Assembly (NCBI GenBank): GCA_046297495.1 | Contig: JBKBIP010000036.1 | Location: 1-47,273 of the forward strand | DNA: 47,273 bases | Source: JBKBIP01 sp046297495 | GTDB lineage: Bacteria > Planctomycetota > Planctomycetia > Gemmatales > Gemmataceae | Direction of reading: 5' to 3' | Part shown: in pieces, positions 33,297 to 41,284 of the stretch | Layout: every line of letters begins with the position of its first letter | Numbering within the stretch: the first letter of the stretch is position 1 | Made by a program: the position numbers and the translations under genes | Notes under the pieces: generated by a model | The model's database searches: none | The model's input: only the letters and a program-made list of their open reading frames with translations | What the model was told of the DNA's origin: nothing

Positions 33297-34244
33297 GTGC
33301 CCATTATTGAAACCAAGAACCTGGTCAAGCACTACGGCAAGATCGAGGCCCTGCGCGGCGTGTCGCTGACGGTCGAAACGGGGGAAATCTTTGGTCTGCT
33401 CGGCCAGAACGGCGCCGGCAAGACAACATTGATCAAGATTTTGCTCGGCATCACGCAACCCACCGAAGGGGAAGCCCAGTTACTCGGTCAGACGATTCGC
33501 TCGGTGGCCATCCGCAAGCACATCGGCTATTTGCCGGAAGATCATCGCTTTCCGGATTATCACACCGGCTACAGCTTGTTGGATTTCTATGGTTCGTTGC
33601 TCGAAGTGCCGGGGTTGGAGCGCAAACGTCGAATCCCAGACATGCTGGAAACCGTCGGCCTCAAGGGCCGGATGCACTACAAGATTCGCACCTATTCCAA
33701 GGGGATGAAACAGCGTCTTGGCATTGCCCAAGCTATCTTGCACCAACCGGACGTGGTGTTTCTCGATGAACCAACCGATGGGGTCGATCCCGTGGGTCGG
33801 CGGGAAATCCGCGACCTGATGCAGCGCCTGCGCGCTTCGGGCATGACCATTTTCCTCAACTCGCATTTGCTTGGTGAAGTAGAACAGATATGCGACCGCG
33901 TCGCCATTCTGCAAAAGGGAGAGGTCATTCAGCAAGGGGACCTGGCGACCTTGACTCGGCAACGTGGTTTCTTCCTGATCGGTCTGGCCCCCGAACAGAG
34001 CTTGCCTGAAGGAGAGTTGCAACAGCTGGGATTCACGCTCCGGCCTTTGGGACCTTTGTGGGAAATCGGCCTGACGGATGGACAATGCATCGATACCGTG
34101 GTCGATTTCCTGCGTGATCGTAATTTGAGTATTCGTCATCTCGTCGAAAAACGGCAATCACTCGAAGAGATTTTCTTGGAAACGGTGGTGGAAGCGGAAC
34201 CTGGCATCGATCAACCAACCGCCCCTCGAGCGCGGGCACGGTAA
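33297..34244 (+). CDS. ABC-2 exporter ATPase
   Basis: A 315-residue ABC ATPase. Walker A GQNGAGKT (36-43), Q-loop region GYLPEDHRFPDY, a degenerate signature YSKGMKQRLGIAQ (about 133-145; LSGGQ becomes YSKGM, as in many NatA/CcmA-like exporters), Walker B VVFLDEPTDGVDP (153-165) and H-loop in NSHLLGEVEQICDRV. A C-terminal extension (about 235-315) with a DrrA/NatA-like regulatory stretch closes the protein. The start codon is GTG with GGAG (33284-33287) 9 bases upstream. It lies 18 bp before its permease, and together they form a complete drug/lipid-type ABC-2 exporter. The substrate cannot be told from sequence. Confidence 0.95.
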   Translation: MPIIETKNLVKHYGKIEALRGVSLTVETGEIFGLLGQNGAGKTTLIKILLGITQPTEGEAQLLGQTIRSVAIRKHIGYLPEDHRFPDYHTGYSLLDFYGSLLEVPGLERKRRIPDMLETVGLKGRMHYKIRTYSKGMKQRLGIAQAILHQPDVVFLDEPTDGVDPVGRREIRDLMQRLRASGMTIFLNSHLLGEVEQICDRVAILQKGEVIQQGDLATLTRQRGFFLIGLAPEQSLPEGELQQLGFTLRPLGPLWEIGLTDGQCIDTVVDFLRDRNLSIRHLVEKRQSLEEIFLETVVEAEPGIDQPTAPRARAR

Positions 34245-34262
34245 CCTCATGGAATTCCCGTC

Positions 34263-35546
34263 ATGAAATTCCTCGCCATCCTGAAAGATTCGCTGCGCGA
34301 AGCCCTGGACACCAAGGTTCTCTATATGACCTTGGCGTTGTCGGGAATCGCCATTCTATTCACCTTTAGCGTCCGCTATCGACCCGTCCCAGCGGCGGAA
34401 CTCACGCGGGGAACGATGGAGAATTTGACCTTTTTGTTGCAGCTACTGCGCGAGTCCGGCAGCGAAAATGTGTCGTTCGCCATCGAGAATTTCCAACAGA
34501 CGAATTCTGCCACGGACCCTTGGTTGGGAGACTATCGCTTCACATTGGTGATCAATCTGTCACGTAATCTCGATGAAGAGGCGGTTCACCAGGTATCCTG
34601 GCCTACTCCCTCGGAAATTGAAAACATCCTGAAACAAAGTTCGTCGTGGATGGACCAAGTTCAAGTAGCCGCCGAGACCTCCGACGACCCCTACCAGGAA
34701 CGTTACCTGGTGCGAACCACAGGAACCAAAGTCGAGGATTACATCCATTGGATCTACGAGCCGCGATTATTTTTCGGCGCGGTGCCATTATCATTTCTCA
34801 AAGCACCCATGAGTATCATCATTTACATCCTCGCGGATCAGATCATCGCTGCGTTTGGGGCCGCGGTGACGATGTTTCTCAGCACCATCATCACCGCGTT
34901 TTTTATCCCGAATATGCTCCGCAAAGGATCAGTGGAGTTATTACTCGCCAAGCCGATTCATCGTTCCACGCTGCTCCTATACAAGTTTATTGGTGGACTT
35001 TCGTTTATGTTCATCAATACCGTCGTGATCGTCGTTGGCATCTGGCTGGCGCTCGGCTGTCAAACAGGTGTATGGTTGAATGGATTTCTGCTTTGCATCT
35101 TCATATTTACCTTTCAGTTCGCCATTTTCTACGCTGTCTCGACGGTAACTGCCGTCATGACGCGCAGCTCCATCGTTGCCATCCTGATGGCCATTGTGAC
35201 ATGGGTGATGCTATTTGGCATTGGCGTTGCTTATCGGTTTTTGGATACGATACGTCCGGAGAGTCGAAACGCGGAAGTCGTGCTCGCGCAAACCCCAGAC
35301 ATACCCAAGTGGGTATTCACCACCGCGGATATTATTCATTTATTGGCTCCGCATTACAAAGACTTGGATGTGTTGACGACGGAACTTATTTTGAAGGACT
35401 TGATGAAACCAGGAAGCGCGGAAAGGAAACAATTAGACAATGCCGTCGGCTCCATAAACTGGCCGGAGACACTGATAAGCACCACGTTGTTCATTGTGAT
35501 ACTGGTCGGATTTTCCTGTTGGTGGTTCGCCACGCGCGACTATTGA
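34263..35546 (+). CDS. ABC-2 type permease
   Basis: A 427-residue membrane permease partner of the upstream ATPase (18-bp gap). Helix 1 (about 18-38) is followed by a large loop of about 150 residues (polar, with two NLSRNLDEEAVHQV-like stretches) and then a block of five helices from about 185 on (LSFLKAPMSIIIYILADQII, FGAAVTMFLSTIITAFFI, LSFMFINTVVIVVGIWLAL, LCIFIFTFQFAIFYAVSTV, SSIVAILMAIVTWVMLFGI) and a C-terminal helix (about 405-424). NMLRKGSVELLLAKPIHRSTLLLYKF is the conserved ABC-2 segment (shown here shortened: VELLLAKPIHRSTLL). The large outside loop after helix 1 is typical of NosY/Gld-type exporters. Substrate unknown. GC content is noticeably lower than in neighbours, with more A/T-ending codons. 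Confidence 0.88.
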   Translation: MKFLAILKDSLREALDTKVLYMTLALSGIAILFTFSVRYRPVPAAELTRGTMENLTFLLQLLRESGSENVSFAIENFQQTNSATDPWLGDYRFTLVINLSRNLDEEAVHQVSWPTPSEIENILKQSSSWMDQVQVAAETSDDPYQERYLVRTTGTKVEDYIHWIYEPRLFFGAVPLSFLKAPMSIIIYILADQIIAAFGAAVTMFLSTIITAFFIPNMLRKGSVELLLAKPIHRSTLLLYKFIGGLSFMFINTVVIVVGIWLALGCQTGVWLNGFLLCIFIFTFQFAIFYAVSTVTAVMTRSSIVAILMAIVTWVMLFGIGVAYRFLDTIRPESRNAEVVLAQTPDIPKWVFTTADIIHLLAPHYKDLDVLTTELILKDLMKPGSAERKQLDNAVGSINWPETLISTTLFIVILVGFSCWWFATRDY

Positions 35547-35723
35547 AAATTGTTAGGACAATCATTCATCACAGTTGTGAGCTGCATCGGTTCGCCTGGA
35601 TTTTTTGTCTCCAATGAATCGGTGAATCTTCGGATAACGATACTCGATGGCATCGTGCTTGCCGAAATGTGGTAATGACGATACCAATGAAAAACATCCT
35701 GACAATCCCTTGATCGGATATAT

Positions 35724-37118
35724 ATGTCTGACATTGTTTGCCAACGCTGCATCCATCCCAACTGTGCCGCGACCTACGACGTGGCTGAGACGGCCTTCGT
35801 CTGCGCCCAGTGCGGCGGACTGTTGGATGTGGCGTATGATTGGGACCGCTTGCAACCGCCAAAGTCGTTGCGCGACTTCGAGGCCCAGTGGGCTGAGCGA
35901 GCCAATCCGCTCAGCTTTAGCGGCGTGTGGCGCTTTCATGCCCTGCTGCCGTTCGCCGAGCCGCGTCATGTTCTGACCATCGGCGAGGGGCAAACGATCT
36001 TGCAACAAGCCGATCGCGTGGCGGAATATGTCGGCCTGGAGTCGGGACGGTTGTTCCTGCAATACGAGGGGCTAAATCCATCGGGGAGCTTCAAAGACAA
36101 CGGCATGACGGCAGCCTTCACTCATGCCCGGTTGGTCGGCGCGCGGCGGGCGGCTTGCGCCAGCACCGGCAACACCAGCGCCTCGCTCGCCGTCTTCTGC
36201 TCGGCCACCGGCTTAATGCGAGCCATTATCTTCATTGGCAGCGGTAAAATATCTTATGGCAAACTAGCTCAGGCTCTCGACCACGGCGCGCTGACCGTGC
36301 AGATTGCCGGCGATTTCGACGATGCCATGCAGCGCGTGCGCCAGATCGCCGACAAATTAGGAATCTACCTGGTCAATAGCATCAACCCTTTCCGCTTGGA
36401 GGGGCAAAAGGCCATCATGTTCCGCGTGCTGGAGGGGCTGCGCTGGGAGGTGCCCGACTGGATCGTCGTTCCCGGCGGCAATCTCGGTAACGTCAGCGCC
36501 TTTGGCAAAGCCTTTATCGAGCTGAGCGAATTGGGATTGATTACACGAATGCCGCGCTTGGCGGTCATCAATGCCGCCGGTGCCGATACGTTCCATCAGC
36601 TCTTTGAAAAACAAGGGCTGCGTTGGAACGATGGGCGCTTCGACAATCGGATCGTCCAAGGGTATTATCAACAGTTGGATACCGAACAGCGGCGGGCAGC
36701 CACGATTGCCAGCGCCATTGAGATCAATCGCCCGGTGAACTTGCCCAAGGCCCTGCGCGCCCTGGAACGCTGTGGCGGCGTGGTGCGCGAAGTGACGGAT
36801 CAGGAGATTCTCGACGCCAAGGCCAAGGTGGGGGCTGGCGGCTTGGGCTGCGAACCGGCGTCGGCGGCCAGTGTCGCCGGCACGCGCAAGCTGCGTCAGG
36901 AAGGCGTCATCGAACCCGGCGAGCGCGTCGTTTGCATCCTGACCGGCCACCAGCTCAAAGACCCCACCGCCACCGTTGCCTACCATAGCACCGATCAAAA
37001 GACGTTTGACGAGGTGCTGGGGCAACGCGGCGTGCGCCGGGCCGCCTTCGCCAATCGCGCCGTGCAGGTGCCCAACGATTTGGACGAAATCATTCGCGCC
37101 ATCGAGGTGTATTCATGA
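35724..37118 (+). CDS. thrC: Threonine synthase
   Basis: Converts O-phosphohomoserine to threonine with pyridoxal phosphate. It is the 464-residue long type with an N-terminal zinc-ribbon-like segment (C6, C9, C14, C27, C30). The PLP lysine is in NPSGSFKDNGMTAAF (K124), followed by ACASTGNTSASLAVF, the PLP-phosphate loop VPGGNLGNVSAFGKAF, and the C-terminal CEPASAASVAGTRKL and CILTGHQLKDP motifs that mark this enzyme. The stop overlaps the dapB start (ATGA, 37115-37118), so translation is coupled. Both products belong to the aspartate family pathway (threonine, and lysine/diaminopimelate). The ATG at 35724 is preceded by a modest GGA. There is no obvious attenuator upstream in the 177-bp gap. 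Confidence 0.95.
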   Translation: MSDIVCQRCIHPNCAATYDVAETAFVCAQCGGLLDVAYDWDRLQPPKSLRDFEAQWAERANPLSFSGVWRFHALLPFAEPRHVLTIGEGQTILQQADRVAEYVGLESGRLFLQYEGLNPSGSFKDNGMTAAFTHARLVGARRAACASTGNTSASLAVFCSATGLMRAIIFIGSGKISYGKLAQALDHGALTVQIAGDFDDAMQRVRQIADKLGIYLVNSINPFRLEGQKAIMFRVLEGLRWEVPDWIVVPGGNLGNVSAFGKAFIELSELGLITRMPRLAVINAAGADTFHQLFEKQGLRWNDGRFDNRIVQGYYQQLDTEQRRAATIASAIEINRPVNLPKALRALERCGGVVREVTDQEILDAKAKVGAGGLGCEPASAASVAGTRKLRQEGVIEPGERVVCILTGHQLKDPTATVAYHSTDQKTFDEVLGQRGVRRAAFANRAVQVPNDLDEIIRAIEVYS

Positions 37119-37915
37119 CCACGACAACAACCATTGCCGTCAACGGTGCCTGTGGCCGCATGGGGCAGCGCATCATCCAACTGGCTCACGAAGACTCGGA
37201 ATTGAAGGTCGGCGCTGCCATCGAGGCCTCCCATCATCCCCACCATGGCCGCGACGTTGGCGAAGTGCTCGGCCTGGGTTTCATGGGAGTCAAAATTCGC
37301 AGCGAGTTGCCCACCGAACCCAAAATTGACGTGGTTGTTGACTTCTCCCTGCCGGAAGGAACGATGGACATTCTCCCCATCTGCGTACAGCGCAAGATTC
37401 CCCTCGTCGTGGCGACGACGGGACATTCCCTGAGCCAACGGAATGAGATCGAAGCCGCCGCCCATGTGATTCCGTTGTTGCATGCTCCCAACATGAGCTT
37501 GGCCGTCAACGTGATGATGAAGCTGGTGCGCCAGACCGCCGCCCTGTTGCGCGACAAGAATTTCGACATCGAAATCATCGAGCGCCATCATCGGTTCAAA
37601 AAAGATTCCCCCAGCGGCACGGCCTTGCACCTGGCGCGGTTGATTCAGGAAACGATGGGACACAGCCAGCTTCGGCACGGCCGCGAAGGGCTGGTCGGCG
37701 AACGTACGCCGCAAGAGATCGGCATTCACTCGGTGCGCGGCGGCGACAACGTCGGCGAACATACCGTCCTGTTCAGCACTTTGGGGGAGACCCTGGAACT
37801 GACCCATCGCGCTCATAGCCGCGATTGTTACGCTCGCGGCGCTTTGCAAGCCGCCAAGTTCCTCGCCACGCAACCGCCGGGGCGATACACGATGGATCAT
37901 GTGCTGGGGTTGTAG
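37115..37915 (+). CDS. dapB: 4-hydroxy-tetrahydrodipicolinate reductase
   Basis: Reduces hydroxytetrahydrodipicolinate with NAD(P)H, one step of lysine and diaminopimelate synthesis for peptidoglycan. The 266-residue protein has the nucleotide fold start IAVNGACGRMGQRI (about 6-19), VDFSLPEGTM, the strand plus loop VATTGHSL, NMSLAVNVMMKLV, the catalytic signature ERHHRFKKDSPSGTAL (catalytic His pair and Lys), and the C-terminal tail region SVRGGDNVGEHTV. The ATG overlaps the thrC stop by 4 bp with GAGG 6 bases upstream, so the two genes are one operon. Its presence supports a peptidoglycan precursor pathway, now accepted for planctomycetes. Confidence 0.96.
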   Translation: MTTTTTIAVNGACGRMGQRIIQLAHEDSELKVGAAIEASHHPHHGRDVGEVLGLGFMGVKIRSELPTEPKIDVVVDFSLPEGTMDILPICVQRKIPLVVATTGHSLSQRNEIEAAAHVIPLLHAPNMSLAVNVMMKLVRQTAALLRDKNFDIEIIERHHRFKKDSPSGTALHLARLIQETMGHSQLRHGREGLVGERTPQEIGIHSVRGGDNVGEHTVLFSTLGETLELTHRAHSRDCYARGALQAAKFLATQPPGRYTMDHVLGL

Positions 37916-38024
37916 AAAATGCTAATTATCTCAATTGGAGCGGCGGCGAGCGCGAACCGATGAATCCGGGGCGGTATTGACATAGTAGAGGCGTTTTTCG
38001 TTTTTTAGCAATGGTCACGAATTC

Positions 38025-38864
38025 ATGGTTGAAAATGCTCCCATTCTGTCTTGTCAACATGGTGGCTTGACGATTGAAGGGTATTCACGGGCCGCCGTGC
38101 AGACCTATTGGCGCATCCCGGAGCTGAAGATCGGTTTTGATCTTGGCGCCCAGCCATGGGAGTTCATGGGCACCCCCACCTGGTTTCTGTCGCACAGCCA
38201 TCTCGATCACGTCGCCGCGTTGCCGGTGTATGTGGCCCGGCGGCGCATGATGCGCATGGAACCGCCGACCTTGTACGTTCCCGCCGAGGCCAAGGAAGAC
38301 ATCCGCAAGCTCATGCTCGTCATGCAGCGCTTGGATCGCGGCCGGCAACTGTGCGAGCTACATGGCTTGCAGCCCGGCGACGAAGTGGAGCTAGGACGTG
38401 AGCATGTCGTCACGACCTTCGCCACCACGCACACCATTCCCTCCTTGGGCTACGTCGTCTGGGATCGGCGTTTCAAGCTCAAGGAGGAATATCACGGCTT
38501 ACCGGGGGAACAAATCCGCGATTTGCGTCAGTCCGGCGTCGCCGTGACGCGCGAGGCGCGCATCCCCTTGGTGGCCTACACCGGCGACACCAGCCCCGCC
38601 GGTTTGGACAACTATCCGCCCGTCTATGAAGCGAAAGTGCTGATCACCGAAATGAGTTTCATCCGGCCTAACCATCGCCGTGAGAAGATTCACAAGTTCG
38701 GCCACATGCACCTGGATGACGTGTTGGAACGGGCCGACCGCTTCCAAAATGAATTGATCATCTGTGCTCACTTCAGCACGCGCTATCATCCCAACGAGGT
38801 GCGTCGCTATGTCGCGTCCAAACTTCCCGAAGGATTGCGGGACCGCGTGCGGCTGTGGCTTTGA
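38025..38864 (+). CDS. Metallo-beta-lactamase-fold protein of RNase Z type (plant TRZ1-like)
   Basis: A 279-residue protein of the RNase Z/ElaC superfamily, which cleaves tRNA 3' trailers. The zinc motif is SHSHLDHV (H57, H59, D61, H62), followed by PVYVARRRMMRMEPPTLYVP, TFATTHTIPSLGYVVW, YHGLPGEQIRDLRQSGV, the ligand Asp in YTGDT, and the late His motif in HFSTRYH. Shared features with the plant short RNase Z, by recall, include the N-terminal IEGYSRAAVQTYW, GLPGEQIRDLRQSGV, LGYVVWDRRFKLKEEYHGL and FGHMHLDDVLERAD. The typical bacterial RNase Z has a longer exosite arm that I do not see here. It may process tRNA or another RNA; the exact role is inferred. The ATG at 38025 lacks a clear ribosome binding site. 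It lies 109 bp after dapB. Confidence 0.82.
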   Translation: MVENAPILSCQHGGLTIEGYSRAAVQTYWRIPELKIGFDLGAQPWEFMGTPTWFLSHSHLDHVAALPVYVARRRMMRMEPPTLYVPAEAKEDIRKLMLVMQRLDRGRQLCELHGLQPGDEVELGREHVVTTFATTHTIPSLGYVVWDRRFKLKEEYHGLPGEQIRDLRQSGVAVTREARIPLVAYTGDTSPAGLDNYPPVYEAKVLITEMSFIRPNHRREKIHKFGHMHLDDVLERADRFQNELIICAHFSTRYHPNEVRRYVASKLPEGLRDRVRLWL

Positions 38865-38886
38865 GTCTTTCCGGGGCGACGGCAAG

Positions 38887-38984
38887 GCTTGACGCCGCGA
38901 CCATACGGAAAGCGAACCGCACCGCTCCCACGCCGCGTCCAGTGCGATGCCGCGCTTGACGCCGCGACCATACGGAAAGCGAAC
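38887..38984. repeat. Pair of 31-bp direct repeats
   Basis: The 31 bases at 38887-38917 recur exactly at 38954-38984, starting GCTTGACGCCGCGACCATAC, with 36 bases between. They sit in the 240-bp gap between the RNase Z-like and PilZ genes. The flanking bases differ slightly after the repeat (ACCGCACC versus ACGCACCC). Overlapping short frames are artefacts of the repeat. Confidence 0.85.
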
Positions 38985-39104
38985 GCACCCTCTTGCCGAA
39001 TAAGCAATAATTCATACGTATGGCCAAGAACAGTATTGTCTTCCCGTGGACCATGCCAATCCGAGTTATTCTAATAAGGTGCATCCCCTCGAAGGCGGCG
39101 CGTC

Positions 39105-39608
39105 ATGTTGGATTCCATCTTACGAGAGCTGACGGCTTCTCCTTGGTCGCCCATCCTATTCGGCGCGGCGGCCGCGGCCATCATGCTGGGCGTGGGCATC
39201 CTGCTGCTGAACCGCAATCCGAAGCGGAGCAAACCGCGCGTGATCATCGTCGAGCGCAATTATCAAGAGCTGGAGTCCGCGTCGCTGCTGCAAAATACCG
39301 CGGCCGAACGGCGCGGCTCTATGCGCCGCGGTGGCAAGGTCGTGGAAGTGCTGATCTCCGACGCGGAAGTTCTTACTAAACCTTACGATGGGCTGGTTTT
39401 GGACCGCTCCACGGGGGGCATGTGTTTGTTCGTTGAAGTCGAAGTGGCAGTCGGCACGATCTTGAGCGTCAAAGCCAAGAATGCTCCTGACACAACCCCG
39501 TGGACCCAAGTCGAAGTGCGCAATTGCCGTAAAGTCAGCGAGGGTTTTGAGGTCGGCTGTCAGTTTCTCAAAACGCCTCCCTGGAGCGTGTTGTTGCTAT
39601 TCGGTTGA
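39105..39608 (+). CDS. Membrane-anchored PilZ domain protein
   Basis: A 167-residue protein with one membrane helix (about 16-35, ILFGAAAAAIMLGVGILLL) and a cytoplasmic PilZ domain (about 65-160). The cyclic-di-GMP motifs are complete: R70xxxR74 in ERRGSMRRGG, then D100xSxxG105 in LDRSTGGMCL. PilZ domains bind c-di-GMP and switch motility, adhesion or polysaccharide export. The helix first, domain second layout places the sensor at the membrane. The neighbouring minus-strand-free region downstream contains a palindrome, and the MoxR/VWA pair follows 133 bp later. No diguanylate cyclase is seen in the window. Confidence 0.85.
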   Translation: MLDSILRELTASPWSPILFGAAAAAIMLGVGILLLNRNPKRSKPRVIIVERNYQELESASLLQNTAAERRGSMRRGGKVVEVLISDAEVLTKPYDGLVLDRSTGGMCLFVEVEVAVGTILSVKAKNAPDTTPWTQVEVRNCRKVSEGFEVGCQFLKTPPWSVLLLFG

Positions 39609-39625
39609 GGATGGCTCAAACCACG

Positions 39626-39679
39626 GGGGACAAGCGCATTGGTCGATTCGCGTGAACCAATGCGCTTGTCCCCTTTTTT
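39626..39679 (+). terminator. Palindrome with T-run after the PilZ gene
   Basis: GGGGACAAGCGCATTGGT (39626-39643) pairs perfectly with 39656-39673 (18 bp) around a 12-base loop, and six T follow (39674-39679). It works as an intrinsic terminator on the plus strand. Its end GTCCCCTTTTT is shared with the repeats at 1-64 and 43016-43103, so it may also belong to a repeat family. Confidence 0.7.
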
Positions 39680-39741
39680 CACTTCCTTCCCCTACAATAT
39701 AAGCGGATGAATCGAAACCCGGCAGCGGAGAACTTATCTCG

Positions 39742-41163
39742 ATGACATCAGCAACACACCGGCCCCGCGATTTGCAGGAACTGCGCGATAGCGGTTGGAC
39801 ACCCAAGTCAGTCAAACAGGAGATTCATGACAACTTCATCGCCATGCTGCGCCGGGGGGAGGAGTTGTTTCCCGGCATCATCGGCTATGACGATACCGTG
39901 ATCCCGGAAATCAACATCGCGCTCTTGTCCAAGCACGACTTGCTTTTTTTAGGGGAAAAAGGACAAGCCAAGAGCCGGTTGATGCGCTCACTGGTCCGGT
40001 TTCTTGATGAGGAACTTCCCTACATCGACCTGCCCGGTTGTCCGGTGCATGAAAACCCGGAAAAACCGATCACGCGCATGGGGAAGGAGATCGTGGCCGA
40101 GCGGGCGGCGGCGGATATTCCCATCGCCTGGTGGCCACGCGCCCAGCGCTATGCCGAACGCCTGGCCCCCGGCACCAAATTCGCCGACATCATCGGCGAA
40201 ATCGACCCCGCTAAGCTGGCCAGCGGCACCAGCTTGTCGGCGGAGGAAGCGCTGCACTTCGGCTTGATCCCGCGCATGCACCGAGGCATCTTCGCCATGA
40301 ACGAAATCCCGGAACTGGATGAGCTGGTGCAAGTTGGCTTGTTCAACATTCTCGAAGAGCGCGATGTGCAGATTCGCGGCTACCCGATTCAATTCGATTT
40401 GGATATTTTCATTCTCTTCTCGGCCAATCCCGCCACCTACAACCGCAGTGGCAAGGTGATCCCGCAGCTCAAGGACCGCATCGGCTCGCTCATCCACACC
40501 CACTATCCCCGCGAGCGGTCGCTAGGAATCGAGATCATGGAGCAAGAGGCCGGTATCGATTTGGGGGGCGATTATCCCGTCATCGTCCCCTACTTCATGC
40601 GTGAGATCGTCGAACAAATGAGCATTTGCGCCCGCAAATCGAAGTACATCGATCACCAATCTGGCGTCAGCGCCCGCTTCAGCATCGCCAACTACCGCAC
40701 CATGATCGCCAGCGCTCGCCATCGAGCCATCGTCCTCGATGAGCAACCGGCCGTGCCGCGCATCAGCGATTTGGGACATCTGTATGCCTCGTCCTTGGGG
40801 AAGCTGGAATTGGACCTCATGGGCAGCCAGCAATTGTCGGAACGGCAGGTGTTGGAAGCGATCCAAGCCGAGGCCATTCGCATCGTCTTCGAGGAATACG
40901 TGGACCGGCACGGCCTGGAAGAAATCGCCCATGTCTTCGGCAAGGGAATCAAAATCGAGGTCGGCGACATGCTGCCGTCCAGCCACTACGCCGAACGCTT
41001 GCAGCGCGTGCCACAGATATGGCAGAAAGCGTTTGAGGTGAATCCCAACGAAAGCGCCGCCGTGCGGGCTTCGTGCATCGAGTTCGTGCTGGCCGGCCTG
41101 TACGCCACCGACCGGATTTCCCGCTCGCAGAAGCATGGGCGAATTGTGTATGAGGTGCGGTGA
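39742..41163 (+). CDS. MoxR/ChlI-like AAA+ ATPase
   Basis: A 473-residue AAA+ ATPase of the MoxR/magnesium-chelatase-I group. Walker A is LGEKGQAKSRL (GEKGQAKS, 71-78). The Walker B position reads GIFAMNEIPELDE (N187, E188), where the usual Asp is Asn. Sensor 1 is in FSANP (N229), and RIGSLIHTHYPRERS resembles the arginine region. A helical lid (about 300-380) and a C-terminal about 90-residue extension complete it. Such ATPases act with VWA proteins to insert metals or remodel complexes. The next gene, 121 bp downstream, is a VWA protein, making a classic MoxR-VWA pair. The opening (TPKSVKQEIHDNFIAMLRRGEEL) is typical of a larger ChlI-like subgroup in these bacteria. The Asn in Walker B may reflect a subgroup trait. 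Confidence 0.9.
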   Translation: MTSATHRPRDLQELRDSGWTPKSVKQEIHDNFIAMLRRGEELFPGIIGYDDTVIPEINIALLSKHDLLFLGEKGQAKSRLMRSLVRFLDEELPYIDLPGCPVHENPEKPITRMGKEIVAERAAADIPIAWWPRAQRYAERLAPGTKFADIIGEIDPAKLASGTSLSAEEALHFGLIPRMHRGIFAMNEIPELDELVQVGLFNILEERDVQIRGYPIQFDLDIFILFSANPATYNRSGKVIPQLKDRIGSLIHTHYPRERSLGIEIMEQEAGIDLGGDYPVIVPYFMREIVEQMSICARKSKYIDHQSGVSARFSIANYRTMIASARHRAIVLDEQPAVPRISDLGHLYASSLGKLELDLMGSQQLSERQVLEAIQAEAIRIVFEEYVDRHGLEEIAHVFGKGIKIEVGDMLPSSHYAERLQRVPQIWQKAFEVNPNESAAVRASCIEFVLAGLYATDRISRSQKHGRIVYEVR

Positions 41164-41284
41164 GCATGCACAGTATCCGGGGATTAGCAATGAGGGATCG
41201 TTTCGCGTGGGCTTCCGCGAGCGCGTAACGATGAATCCCTCTGCCGCTTTCCATCGTACAGCAGTGGCTGATTAAGGACACACT

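Noticed and set aside
37977..37982. Perfect TTGACA upstream of the RNase Z-like gene as a promoter
   Set aside because: No acceptable -10 box lies 16-18 bases downstream; the region there is a T-run.
38773..39084. Minus-strand frames over the 31-bp repeats
   Set aside because: They are generated by the repeats, lack ribosome binding sites and have no counterpart motif.
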